DNA of 64,000 nt from Nautilus pompilius (GCA_018389105.1 JACATO010000307.1:583001-647000), one strand, 5' to 3'; shown: positions 25,201 through 40,200, counted from the first letter of the stretch. A program made the numbers and translations. Notes: a model not told the origin generated them from the sequence alone.

Positions 25201-28200
25201 CTAGAAAAACAAAGACACTTTGAACAACTGACACTGGATAGAAAGGCAATAATGGTGACGAGGGCAACAAAATATTCTTTTGCTTGAGACAGAGCAAGGC
25301 CAGGGGTAAACCAAGCATCCCAGATGACTGCACCACCAGCACACATACAGGCTTAGCTTCAGCTACTTGGTCAGCAAAGGAGGCAGCACTGCTGACTTAT
25401 TTGACAGCTAAAGGTGAAGAGGGATGAGAGAGAATAAAAAAATGTTAAAAAAAACAACCCACTTTATTATCAAGCATCCATAGTAAATCATATAAAAATA
25501 TCTGTAATCCTCCTGCTTCTTATTTCTTACATTAAGAAAAAAGCAAACATGACAGACATTTTTATCTGAATTTGCTGCAGTTATTAAACGGAGCACCATC
25601 ACCGGTGTTGTGTAGTTTTCTTTCTTCTCCTTAAAGATAGTTCTTTGTTTTGTTTTGTTTATAGTTGCTAATTTTTGTATAAAATGTAAACAGCACAATA
25701 AAAACAAATAAAATCATAACTGTTGTAGATCCCAGTTAGTCAGGAGCTCTGTCAAATGGTTTACCTATGACTATATGGCTTGAGAAACAAAATATGGAGT
25801 TTCCTTCAAAAACACAAAGCCAGAACAAGCACAAAAGATTGAAGCACGTCATCTTGTGTAAAGAATGCCTGCATTTTAGTAGCTGTCAACCTTATATTTG
25901 CCAACTTCAAATAGGTTTCAGTTTTCACACAGTTATAAGATGGAGAAATGAAGCCAAACGGCAAAACTGATATATGGTTAAACAAATGGTTTTCTACCAT
26001 AGAAGAAAGCAATATGAACTGGCAGACTTCTTTTAAAAGATGTACAAAATATACATGCTCCAACCATTTGAACAGTCAATATTCTAGAACCAAAATTCAC
26101 AAAGAAATTTATGAAAACACTTGTATAACAAGCAAATCAGTTCAAAGGTCACTTTTAAACTTGAGACAACAGAAAGTGTTCATCAGTTTTCTGCACCATA
26201 TACCAAGATGAACGTTTTGTATCAGTATCATCATCTATAGACACACCCAGTATATGATAAAAACCACAGGAACTCCCCAAAGAATATTAAAATGATCAAT
26301 GAAAAAATTAAAATAAAGTTCACTATAAAATGTAAATTTTGGTTCCAGACATTTTTTTTTCCCCTAAAAAGCAAAATCTTTTTATATTAAAAAGTCACTC
26401 AATACTAAACAATGATGTGTCTCACAAACATCAAGTGGCAAGTTCAGGTACCTTAACGTTTTAACAATTCTCTTTTGTACGTATTCGTGCTGCCATAATT
26501 TTTCTCTCTCTCTCATTGAAATTACAGCATAAAACAAATCAAAGGACACTGAAAGATCATCATTTCCTACCGAGAAACTGTGCATAATAAATCAAGTAAA
26601 TGACTGAAACAACATTTTCCTTAGAATAATATATTTAAGCACTGTTTTGACTTATTTAATTTGCTTCTTTTTTTTTTAAATTATGAGACAAAACGTTATT
26701 AGCTACCATAAAATCCTTTAATATATGAGCAATGCATATGCATAATCAGATTATGGGTTATAGAGATTTTGTTGTTGTTATTTTCCACACTCTCAAAATG
26801 CCAGCACTTTTAGCATTAGCATGTAATCAGTTTAATGAACTGATCATTTTTTTTTTCATAATGCCAGCAAAAACAACAAATATGACAAGAAAATGCTAGA
26901 ATATAATTCAGAGCCATAAATACTTAATGATGTACATGTAAACTGCTTGAACTTTTCTTGTCAATAGAATGTGGTGCTTTTGAAATTGAAATGTATCTTA
27001 CAATACAAATGAAAACTAAAAACAAAAGAAGAAATTAAGTTTAGTAGTAGATTTTACGTGTTGTGCGTCATTTGATGGACAGGACAGAAATTTTACAAGT
27101 CTAACTACAACGCAGCATATTTAGCAATCACAGATATCGCATGTATGCAAAAAGCAGCCAATATTCTTTAATATTAAGCATAATAATAAACAACAATTAA
27201 TAGTAATTAACTTTTAAGCTTGTCTACAGTAATTGTTGTAAGACCTGAAAGTTCTGCAGCTGTTGGTAGGAACATATGCTTTTACAACAATCCAACTAGT
27301 CATTTAATTTATCCCCACGAATAACAACTTGTTACATCCTATCTCTTCTAAGCTAAGAGAAATCATAGTAATCCAAATGCTATGATTACAATTTTCAATA
27401 TTTTACTTATTTCTTACAAACATCCTCTCTGCCAGAACTGCCACTTAATGTTGATACTAAAAAAATTAAAATCTATCTTGAAACCACATGGAAGTTTTTA
27501 TTTACTAAGAATCTTTATCATCCAAATACTTCATCAAATGCTGTATTAAATTCTTTCTGCTGCCAACTCTAGATATGAAGAGCTTTCATTTTAACAGACA
27601 ACACACAGCAAAAAGTACAAAAATCAATGTGATGTGAAACGTGTCACCTGTATTAGTCCCTCTGGGTTCTCAATAAGAAATCTTTAAATTTCTGATGCAT
27701 ATTCTAAACTTAGAGAACATAAAGAAAAGCTGTATTGCCTAATAAAGTATTCTGGAAGAAACAGAAATAAGCAGGTAGTGTTGGCAGCTTGCTCTAGCTG
27801 AGAGTATTTCCATGTGGCATCAAGCTGTGTATTTTTCACAAATCTGGTGCTGTCACCATCTTGTTCTACCTGCTGGTCCTGAAGCTCCTGTGATGAATGT
27901 TGCTGCTGCTGCTGCTGCTGCTTTTCCTTTTGCCGCCGCTCTGTCTTTTCACTTTTCTCTCTCATATCTTTCTCCCGAGACATTAAATCTTTGGAAGATG
28001 ATCCTGATATCTATTTAAAAAAAAAAAAATCCATGAAATCTAATTTTGATGTTCAATAACTAGTCATTTTCAACCTAATGTACTTATTGATTATCAAACT
28101 GACAAAAAAAAATTAAACACTTATTCATCGCTACTAATACTGTATAGTTCAAGTTTAATGATTAAAAAGTTCCTTAGCTATCTGCCTTATTGCCTGTACA

Positions 28201-31200
28201 AATTGTAGAGAACTATCACACATCTGATGAGTTCAATATATATATAAGGACCATTTTCTCAGGAAGTTAGTAAAACTGTAAGTCAACTAGCTGTGGACCT
28301 CAGGACATGGATCCTTACCCATAATTCCCATGTTACACTACATATCCTTTAATCAGGTGTTCTACTACATCAGCTATCTTAATATAAATTATACCCCTTT
28401 ATGTTTCTTTGCAATAGATAAGATTTTGTACCTGTTCACTTTGTTACCTCTGGACACATTCAATCTACTATAATTATTGGTTTTGAAATGACTCATAAAA
28501 GCCAAGATGAAACAGCATTAAACTTGAAATTCTCTATAACATTAAAAATAAAGTATTGCTATCACACTAAGTTACTTACAGAAAAAAGTCTTTATAACCT
28601 TAGACTAATACAATGAGTTGCATTTCAAAATTTTCCTAGGTGAGTCTTTGTTTTCTTTCATATTTCCCTCACCCTACTTTAAAGGGCTATCCACAGGGTC
28701 ACATGAAACCATGATCACAAAGGATTCAGATAATAGCAACACAAAAATTCAGTATGAGGAAAGGGAGATAAATGTGGTTTCTTCTCAAACTGTAATTATT
28801 TTAATTATCTATTTGTAATTTGTGGCTGCCCTGTATACATACACACACAATGATAGTAATGTAGTAGGTACACAAGAACTTGGATAATATAAGACTTTCA
28901 TCATAAAATTTTAATTACCTGAATAAATAAATTTCTCTCTTTTAAAAACATTTTGCTGCATTGTAACTTTACAATTAAAAAAATAAACAAACTGAAATTA
29001 CCTATTTATTTATTTATTTGTTAAACTGAGTATACAAGTATAGTAGTGATTCTATACTTCAGTAATCTTTCCCTGATAACATCATCAGGGTATACGCTGA
29101 ACTCTCTGCCTTCTGTAAATAAGATCACCAATAACTTTTCATTCTTACTGGTTTTAAAACCTGGATATTCATTCTTTACCAAAAACATTTTAAAATTCCT
29201 ATTATACATTCTGTAGTTGTGAGAAAATCATCATATGTATTGTTGTGAAATTTTAGTTAGATAATTTCCATGATATCAAATAGCTAGTGTTTAGTAAGAA
29301 AGAAATACACTTACTTTTGCATTTTTGAATTTCATACAAATCATAATTTATAAACTAAATCAAATCTAATCTGAAAAATTCATTAATAATTATCAAAGTA
29401 TCCACAGATATGATTTGCCATAAACTGCTATAAATTTTACAAAATCAACATCTTGATAAAAATGTTAATTGTTTAAACTAGTGAAGAATTCCTCCTCTTT
29501 ACCCAGGAATCACTTAATCATTACTTTACCATTTCCTTGTTATATAGTTCATATTTTCTTTTTTTTTTTCCTAACTGAAACTAAACTGTCCCTTTTCTTT
29601 TATCCTGTCTGTCTTTTCTGTATTTTCAGTATAAATCTGTCATGACTCTATCGTTAAACAATGCTCTTCATGATGATGTTTTCACGCCAGAGTTGTGGAA
29701 GCCAAAAATAAGCCCAGAACAAGCATAGCATATATATATACTGTTGCATTTGTTGTTGTTCTGGACACCATTATGAGCAGGTTTAGCAGCCAAAAAATAA
29801 TGACATTGTAAAGATGAAATGCCATTTGAAAAGATTTTTCTATCTTATCTGTCAAAATTGTTGTGCTTAATTCAGGCAAAAGATTGAAATGCAGAAGCAG
29901 AATAATCTCTGTTGCAAGGGTTTGATTATAGATAAACTTCTGAAAATAGTTAATGTTGAGCAGCATCAGAATGAGAAGCTTAAAGTAGAAACATCCTCAA
30001 AAAAAATTTTTTTTTTCAAAAGATAGTGAGAAAATGAAAACTACTATTGTCAAACACTATTTAAGCAAAACTTTTCATGTTTGTTTATTAAAGATACATC
30101 TGAGATGTAAGCTAACAAAAATTTCTCTCAGGTTGATGTGAAAAACTATAGATTCTTGCAAAAGAGTACCACCATTTTGAACTATTTTTATCAGTTGTCA
30201 TTGAGGCTCCTGTCCATTTTGCACCCCATTTGATGATAAGTTTTAGCTTATATAAGAGTTGTGTATATACTAAACATATCCTGAAAATTTCACAACATTT
30301 CTCATTAGTGTTTGCTTTTTTGAATAAGTGTGCCTAAAATAACCATGCTATTGAAACTTATTCTTTTATACTTGGATCAGCTGCGCATACATAGTTTGTG
30401 AGAATCATAGCAATCATTTAAAAAAATCCAACAGAATCTCAGTACAGATTTAGACGACAATGTCTTTTAGTGAGAGCTCATTGCCAGAACACAAGTCTTT
30501 TAAAAAAAAAAAACAACTTTTTTCTTGAGGGGACATGAAAAAAAAACATTGACAACGAGTGTTTTTGGGGAATGAGCTTGTAAAGAGGAGAATTCTACAA
30601 ATCCTCAGATAACCTTATTTTGTAAATAAGCTTATTAAGCATTTTTATGCTTTTATCCACAAACTCAAATATTTGTCATAAAACAGATTATACACAAACA
30701 AGAATAATAAATCAGTCCTGCATTATAAAACATTTTCAGAAACCATCCAAACTACTTTTACAAAAAAATGCAGTCTTCAGTAGGATCTTACATGAAAAAT
30801 ACATCAACTTTATACAGGAACTGCTGATGACGCACAGACAAACATGATGCTTTACGAAAATATAAATGAAGAATAGGACTGAAATATTAATCAATGAAAC
30901 TACCATCCCCTACAATGGAGTAGGGAGAGAAAGAATAAAACATTGTTGTCAGGTGATATAGGATAGGGTAGGACAATGTAATTATCCTGATTATCACCCT
31001 TCATGGGTGTAGAAGGCTTGACTACATGAATATGATATTCAAGAGTAGAAAAGGTGTCGCCTCTAAAAGAGGTTAAGTTTTCATTAACTAATACAAAATT
31101 TCATTATGCAAAGGTAAGCTTTAAATCAGGGTTGTCAAACATATGCCTGCAAGCTTCATCTGGCCCATCAAACACTTTCATTAGTCTGCAGACTAATAAT

Positions 31201-34200
31201 GACTCGAGGTAAATTTTCCATCTGAACCAACTTAAAAAAATACTACTTTTGTCAAAAAGATAAAATTCATTGGAAAAATATGCCTCAAATTGTTTAGTGA
31301 CTGTAGTGATCACATATTGTGATCTTTGCATAGTACATATTATAAAAATATTTTATAAAAAATGCAATGGGCTGAGCTCAGAAACAGCTGACCAGACTTG
31401 TAAAAAAAATGTTATTATTATTATTATTTTCTTTCAGCTAAACAGCATTTATTTTCCAGGATCAAAGAAAACAAAAGCAGACAGATAAAAAAAAGCTTCA
31501 TACCAAATCAACAAATTTTCCTTGCAATGTATTGCTACCAGTGTCTTTCAGCTTTCTTCAGTTCAGGGGGGTCACAGCCCTATTTCAGTTTCAGGACAGG
31601 AACCACGACAGTTAATCTCTCCATCATAACTTGGACTAAATGGGTACTTCCACAGCTTTGTCACGGTATCAGACATGGCTTAGCGCACGCACCTCTGACT
31701 TTCCAAGGCTCCCTTCCCAGTACCTAAGCAGACTTATGCCAAAAAGTGGCTGCTGGAAACATTCTGTTAAAAGATTTTCTAACTTTTTCATCTACCTTAT
31801 GGCTTGTGGCACTAGTTTTCAATATTTCTATGTCTTCATGCACTGCCATTAATTTTCCACTTTCAGAAATTAAACGATTCCTCCTTCTCTACACATTTAG
31901 TTGGCTGCTGGTGATCTACTAGTAACCGTTCTCTCATTCTACAAGGTGGTGATATATGAGCACCAACACCTGTCTCTCTGTCAATTTTGTCGGTGAATTG
32001 TGTCCAATCAATTGCACTACTGACCCTTGTAATAGCTAGCTAGCATTCCCTACCAACATCAAGTGAAGCCAGTCATTGTTGTTAGCTTAATTACATAACA
32101 TATTCTAAAACTGTCATAATTTGGGAATCAGAATTTGGGCTAAAAATAGACAACTTCACTCAGTTTCACTATGATTTGATATGTTTCTTTGGGTTTAGCT
32201 TACTGTATTATCTATCATCAATCAGGCACCTTGCCATATCAAACTGCAGTATAGTCGCTAAGTTGGGAAGCTGTACTGAAATGCTTCTATGAATTATGTG
32301 GTGAGACAAACTGTTTATGGATCAAAAGGGGAAAGATGTACCTGGATGGCAAGAGAATAAATGGCTTTAAGACCTTGCTTACATGGTGAATATTACAAAA
32401 CACCTGAAGTGGCTCATCGCAAAGATGCAAGGTGCAACAAAGTGGTCACAGAATACTATAATACCATTCATGCCTTTGAGATAAAGTTTCAGCTATGGAA
32501 GAAACAACTTTCCAAAAGTAATTTGGCACATTTTCCAAACTTGAAATTTCTATATATTACTGTATAGCTTCATTGTGATAATCTCACAGAAATGTATAGG
32601 GGGGAAAATTGCTAAGCTAAAAAGAAATTTCAAGAACACATTTCTGAATTCAGCAAATTTGAAAGAGTTTCATTTTTCACAGACAGGTTTCTGTCACTGC
32701 ATGAAATCCCAAAGAAGCTGCGAATGAAAATAATTGAGACGCAGTGTGACACACTGTTGAAAACTAAGCTTTCCAATGTTGGTGTTAGTATATTTTATCA
32801 ATGTCTATGACCAGATCTTTTCTGTAATGAAAATCGACAAGTTTAAACTACAACCACAACTTACTGACACACACCTGAATCCAATACTCAAGACTACCAC
32901 AAACCAGCTGCTTTCTCCAAATTTTGATGAAGCTAGTGGTCCAAACAAAGAAATGCCAGATATCAGGAAGCAGCAGTAGCTGAAGCATCTATTTATTTTA
33001 ATACATAAATTATTGTTATTATTAGCAGTAGAGGTGTTATTATAATTGCTATTATCATCGCTAACATCTAGTGGACAACATTACAATTATGTATTATTAC
33101 CTGCCTATTTTAATTGTTTATGGTGTGTACACCTGTCTGAAGAGCAATGAGACCTAATCAGGCCCATCACATAAAGGGAGTTTATACACCTCTGCTTTAA
33201 ATAGTTTATTTTACAATTTTAGTTTTTCAGATCTCATCACTAAAAAGTTTGTCTAATTCACTAGCATCTTCAAAAATTGATGAAAAGAAACAATGATCCT
33301 AATGGTGATGTTATATTCTTAACATTATATTTTGATCCATAAAGTTATTTTTAGTCACATTCTTCTCTCCATGACCCTGCACTAAAATAGCATCCAAAAA
33401 CTGGCTCCTAATAAGCAGATGTCTACATGTATAACCTGCCACTACAAATAGTTCACACAATGTTTAATGTAATCTACTCTAGGTCATACCTCAGCAAGTA
33501 CACACTTACAAAGTAATTTTTACTTGGTACAAGATAGCTTCGAAACATTCACAAGTTAAAATGATAAAGCCTTAATCACATCTACTACTAGATATCCACT
33601 TTGGAAAAAAGTCCTAAAACCTACCAGAAAAATAAAGGAGCAATTTACCTTAAGAATTTTGAGATAATGGACAGGTAAAAACTTTAGTAGATAATATCTA
33701 AAAACAAACAATTAGTGTACCTGCTTTCCATGATGCACAGCAGCAGCTAAGAGTTGGAGGCATTATGTATACTAGCCAGAACAGGCATGGATGATCATAC
33801 ATAGATAATTACAGGTCAGGACATTAAAACCTAATCACGCTAGTTTTCCAATAGAGAGAACATGAGTAATTAATTTCCAGGAGTTAAAAATGTCTAATCA
33901 TCCTTTCTGTCAAACTCAAATTAACAAAAGATATTGTCTCCTCTTTTTTTTTCCCTACTGATGTTTTCAATCCAGCAGATGATGCACAATAAATTCAGTT
34001 TTGAGAAATTATTATAAATAAAGAAATTTTCTTCATTTAAATTAAAAAAAATTAATTAATTAAATAAAAAAAAACATATCAGTTATTACTAACATCTTTC
34101 CTGTTGTTCTACATTACCTTTTCTCGGAATCTTCTACAATGACAGACTGCTCCCGAGAAAGTTCCATGGCTAGACAGACTGGTTATTAACAAGATGCAAT

Positions 34201-37200
34201 TGCCATTACAATTTGCCCAGTCTGACTGTCAATTATCGACCGAAAATCTAAACATACAAAAGCAATGGTGCACTCTTCACAAATCATGAAATCAGCAGAC
34301 ATGACAAAACTCAGAGGCAATACAGATTTCTCTATAACAACAACAGCAACAAAAAAAAGTTTTGGAAATTCAAATTAAGTTTGCATAACCTAAAAAGAGA
34401 GGGATCATTTCAAAATTACAAACTAAATTGAAATATTGATAAAGTAATGACACTTTAAAGAATAACAGATTTCAAGAATTATTTAACAAGCTAACAAAAT
34501 GCTTTAGGTAAAGCCTAACACATTTGTGTGGTAAGAAACAATGAATATTTACAAGAAATTACCTCCGTCGAAATGATTTCTTTACTGATCAGATTACATA
34601 TTGCTAATTTAAGCATTAAAAATTGCTACTATGCCTGTGTATACAGCTAAATTATTATCTGTTATTTTACAGACAAAAAAGAAGAGACATGTATGCCATA
34701 CTAACGCAAGTATTAGGAAGCAGTTATTATAAAAGTGAATGCTAACACACCAATGAAAGTAACCAAAACCTCTTCATTCTATTTATAAGCATTCCACCAA
34801 ATTCTGATACAATTCAGACAGATTCTAACATCTTTCTTCAAAGTATGTTTAAGAAAAGTGCAATTTACCAGGCCTGTTTTCAGCTGGCAATCCTAAATTA
34901 AAGAGAATAATCTCTAATGCATTAGGCTATCTGCCCATGACTGCTACCAAATGAATTATATGCACGAAGGTCAGAGAGTAAAAACAACAAAGCCCATTTC
35001 TGTTTTACAGGTTTGGTTTACAACCTATTGCTAAATTATCTTTTAAAAAACAGTAGCATATAAAATTGGAAAGAAGTCACTTCCTGCCAACAATTAAGAA
35101 AATAGTATAAAAGCCAACAAACTGTGCAGTATACAGAACATAGCTAAAAGATAATAGCAAACAATTAAAAAAGAACATTGGCAGCCTTAATTGAGAACTG
35201 ACTCACTACTCAAATATCTCATATTTCATATATAAACAATTTGTTAGTGTGCATAGTTAAATGTATTTTAGCACAAGTGCTAGAAAATATATATACAAGT
35301 AAAAAAAAAAAAAAAATCATTACAATAAGTTTATACTACAGCTTTGATCACATTAGACTTAGACTCTTACTAACCCTGCCCCATCAAAATATCTTCCTGG
35401 GGGAATCTAGAATTATGCTTGCCAATGCATAACATTAATAATACAATTAATTTAATATGACTTGACTAGTATGAGCCTTCTGATGGATTTTTCAGCTGTG
35501 CCAGCCTTCAATGGGTTTCAACCCATCATTCACAGAACTCTTAAAATAGTGGGCCTAGCAAAGAATCATCACCCCTCACCACTCATTAGCTTAGCTACAA
35601 GGTCCCAACCCCATGCACAACTTCTCTCTTTCTATCAATTGTGTGTATTACATGAAATCTATATTCCAAATTCAGTCTGGAAATGTATCATTCCTAAAAA
35701 CAGCAGGGTTTCCAAATATCCCATAGATCTTTTTCCTAAAATTTTGACAGATACCCTGAACTACTTTTTTAAATAAGCAAATACAGGTAATATGTAGACA
35801 GACTAACACTGTGAGCATGAGCATAAAGTGACCATGAACAGTCTATTTAAAGAAAGAAACACTAAGCCTTTTATCTTTATTTCCTGTAAGTTGTCTCATT
35901 TCTCAAAATGAAATTATAATCACATCTCCTAACATGATGGGTGAACATGTTACCACTGAAGTTACTTTTACATAATAGCTATTTAAACAGCTGGCCACAA
36001 GTCTAACATCTTTCATATCAATATGGAGATCTCTAGAAGAAAATTCTTAAAGGTAATGAGTTAATAGCAACATCCTAGATTTCAATCATTGAAACTTTAT
36101 AAATGTCACAGTAGATCATTAGGTATGAAATGTTTTTTTTTTAGCAGTAATGTAAATATAGAGAACAATTTGTCCAATGAAATGAAATCAGTAAATGCTT
36201 TCATAAAAAAACAGTAGATAAATGCTCTAAAAAATCAAGCTTTGTATGTCATGAGACTTCCTGCTCCTACTTTATTTAACTGGGGTGAAGCTACATACAA
36301 TGTCTCCTTTAAGAAGCAACTACTCCACTTACATCTTGTTTCTTAAGACTTGGCATTTTAAAACAACAATTTTATATATAATTATTTTATTTCACCCTCT
36401 GCAGAATTAGTCCAAATAAATGCAATAATTTACTTTGAGATAAAGAAAATCTAACAATAAAATTTAATTAATCAATTGTGATCTACAATAATGATAGATT
36501 CCACAATTTTTTAAAAAAGTTTAATGATGCAACAATCCCAATACTCTATAATTTTAAAGTAACAGATAGAGTATACGTGCACAGAAACAGCTGTCGACAG
36601 AGATCATGCTTCTAACAAGGAAAGAATAACTAACTAATGCTTTAAAAATCGATAGCAGAAAACTATTGGATCCAGGTAACTAAATGATTATTACAAGCTT
36701 ACTGACAGATATATCAGACTGTCAAGCCACCAGGTAATAACACTAAACAAAACTGACAATATTTATTTTCCATCATCATGTGTGGTCAGGTCTGTGAAGC
36801 AAAAGAGAACAAGAGACAGACACAAAGGAAGGAATGTGTAGAAAGTTTTAATATATTGTTTAATTACTGAACCAGAATTCATAAAACAAAAGTGAGATCA
36901 ATAGTATATCAGAAGGATCTGAGCAGAGCTCAGCTAAAGTAAGGCTAATTGAATTTATGTAAATCATCATAGCAAATATAGATTTATCCCAAAAGATAGT
37001 TGTAGATTTCTACATAGGTGAGTATGATAACAAAATTCATAAAATATAAAACCAATGCACATCAGAGTACACTTGTGTTTGATTAAATCACAGTAAAAAT
37101 ATATATTTGTATTTTCTTTGTTTTTAGGATGGTTCAGAGTTGCTGTTTAATAAATGTTCTTTTACATATCAATCAAACATTTTAAAAGACGTTATTTATT

Positions 37201-40200
37201 ATTTGGTCGAGAAATACTGCACACTAGTGGATATACTTGGCAGCTAGCAGACTCTACCCCAAGGACCAATTTTAGATTGAAAGAGGGTGGCATCCCCTGC
37301 AGAGAAAGCCATGCCAGTACCTTCCATTTTTAGATGTGGGAGGAAATCCATATGGTTAGCTGGAGGAGGGAGAAAACCAAGAGAGAGATAGGACCAAATC
37401 AAGCCAACCCTAGAAGGGGATCAAACTTTGGCTCTCAACCATGGCAGTCAACCACTGGGTCACTGTGGCACCCACGCTGTATATAATAATAATATAATAA
37501 TAATAATATCATCATTTTTTTCTTAAATACAAGTGTAAACAGTCACAAACAAAAAACAAAAAATTTCAGTTAAATTTTAAAAAGAAATATTGACATTTAG
37601 TATAAAATATAAGCTCTAATTAACAGTCTAATTAGATCACCTGATTGATGCTCATTTGAAACATTTAATATTTAAAAATTTAAAAAAAAAAACAACTTAT
37701 ATTCATACTTAAAATTTTAGAAAATGATAGTCAATTTGCTGCCAGGTAGTCAAACTAATTTCTTTCCAGAAGTTAACAAAGGTGATCTTGCATTATTAAT
37801 TTTATATGATGGTAATCTGTTTTGACTTTGTATTTGTGGTCATAAAGAGATTTTAATGGGTACTACTTACCTGGCCTAGACTATGTGCACTGCTGTTTGG
37901 CGTGGCTGTAACCAAAGTTCCCGAACTTGATGTTGATTGGCTACTTGTACTATGGCTGTCATAGCCTTTTGATTGGTTTAAAAAATAAGTCCGCTGTGAA
38001 TGATTAGGTGTACTGGGAACAGCCACAGTTGTTGAAGAAGAACTAGTAGACACTGTAGTAGGTAATGTGGGATACCTCATCTGAACTATCTTCTGACAAG
38101 CTGCAGTAAAAATTTGAAATATATAACACACACACACACACACACACACATATCACAAAATAGAAATTATTTTCATATAAAATACTAATTATCCAGGAAT
38201 GTTCAAATGAAACCCAGCTGAAATAGCAATGCTGTAATGATATCTAGCCAAGTTTCATTTGAAAATCCATCCCGTAGATAATGAACAAAACAACCAAAAT
38301 GTTGTGGAAATTTCAAAGTTTAATGCACCAAAACAATGGAAATGTCAGCGTGTTAACTGCCCAATTTTAAGAATCACATCTATAAGCTGACAACTAATAG
38401 TACTACACAAATTTCAAAACTGAAATAAAGCTGACCATATGATACCGATATCTAATTAGATATGAATCAGTTAAACCAACCATTTAAAATTTATTATAGA
38501 TGTGTTTCTCCAGATGCACTCTTTCAAACCAAGCATCAGTGCAGGCTAAACTACATAGTCTGGAAGAAAGCAGATCTCCAAGACTCTAAATGTGCTATTG
38601 TTTTGCATTGCTTAACTCAGAAAGTTTCTTCTCCTGTACAGATAATATCAATGTAAGTAATCAAATTTCTCCTAATGCATTAAATAGGCATGAATCTCAT
38701 ACAATGATCTATAAATTCTCAACAGCATTCTCACATTGTTGGCATTCTTGGCTCCATGGTAGAAGGATCTTCCATTATTTTGTATATTCCAGTCATGAGA
38801 ACTCAGTGGCAAACAAAGCTTATTTTGGCTAACTTAGAGGACACTAACATAAAATAAACTGATTTCACTTAATGCACACTTCAGAAAAACATACATAAAT
38901 ATATAAAATTACAATTTTTTTTTTGCAATAATTAAAATCTACAGTAGAAAAACTAAAAATTTTTTTATAGTACTAATATATAGAATTACTACTACTATAA
39001 TATTGTCATCATAATAAAATCTTAGTCACTATGGCTACATAAATATATATATATATATATACACAAAATGATAGTTTAGACTGTTTTCTATATCATGCAA
39101 TTATAGCTACAACAGAGCTTTACTTAACAGAGCAATGAAGTCTTCTATTCTTTATTACTAAATACTACAATGCAAAATTATTACTGGATTGTTTTTATAC
39201 ACTAGATTTAATTATATTTCAAAAAAAACTTTAAAAAGTAGCTCAACCTTCTTTCAATATTATACAAGGCAACATCAGTTATAGGTTTTCCCACCCTATA
39301 TTTTAGGTTGTTACAAACATTGTGGCAGTTTTTTTTTACCACAACAAAGAGACTTCATGTCGTTGTTGAACATGAAGTTTATGAATCAAAGTTCCATTAC
39401 AATCAATGCACTTCTGAGTTACAAGCGTATTTATAGTGTTTTGAAAAAATCTGGATTTCTGGAGTCGAATAAACTGTTGGAAGGCAGTTTCAATTGCTGC
39501 TTGGTTGGACAATGATTTCATACGGAGGAAGCTGTCAAGGTATTTAAAAAGGTGGTAGTCTGTGGGAGAAAGGTCTGGTGAATAGGCTGGGTGATGGACA
39601 ACTTTGTACCCCAACGTATTCAGTTTCTGAAGAGCCATGAGGATGAGCATTGTCATGGAGCAGGATTGGACCGCTTCAATTCACCAATGACGGCTGGTGT
39701 TTGGAAAGTTTCTAATAAACGTTTAATTCACAACAGTACCTTTCAGCTGTGATGGTTTCGCCAGGTTGCAAGAAGTTATAGCGGATGACGCCAGTTGCAG
39801 GCCACCAGTCAGTGATCATGAACTTCTTTGGATGGGGGCTGGGTTTTTGAATGTGGTTAGGAATTGTTGTAAAGGATCCATTTTTCATCACACAATGATT
39901 TGGTCAAGAAATTGGTTGTTTTTTTGTTTCTTATGACAGGCAAAGAGCAGATCTCCAATCGACGATCGACTCAAGATGCCAGGAAACAGTTGCAGTGCAT
40001 ATGTCAAGCTCACCAGCAATTGCTTGCACTGTTTTTCTTGGATCAGCTTCAACTGAGGCTTTCAGATAATCTTCATCACTGCCGGAAGGACGTCCGCTAC
40101 GTTCCTTATCTTCGAGGCTCACATCTCATGATCGAAACTTTGCAAACCCATCGTTGTACTGTGTGCTCATTTGCTGTGTCCTTGCCTCATGCTTGCTTAA

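Larger units (their letters stand above)
22850..27869 (-). other. AGAP intron, about 5 kb
   Basis: It contains the candidate terminal exon at 24549-24648. Short ORFs on both strands at 25.1-26.6 kb show no recognisable protein and no convincing splice sites. Nothing else is supported. Confidence 0.55.
28011..37870 (-). other. AGAP intron, about 9.9 kb, with transposon insertions
   Basis: It contains the hAT element at 31127-33194, the candidate exons at 34118-34167 and 34869-34892, and a minus-strand SINE at about 37215-37475 followed by (TAA)n near 37480-37512. The region 28.1-31.1 kb holds no feature I can support. Confidence 0.55.

Noticed and set aside
25094-25342. Minus-strand 82-codon frame, hydrophobic
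   Set aside because: No convincing acceptor or donor in frame and no recognisable product; low-complexity hydrophobic translations are common on T-rich strands.
31104-31331. Minus-strand frame ending [20 protein letters not shown]
   Set aside because: It is the reverse reading of the hAT left terminal region; the transposase remnants are on the plus strand.
35462-35776. 104-codon open frame on the plus strand ([14 protein letters not shown]...)
   Set aside because: No recognisable domain, no clear initiation or splice context, and it lies in an intron of the minus-strand gene. An ORF of this length can occur by chance in 64 kb.
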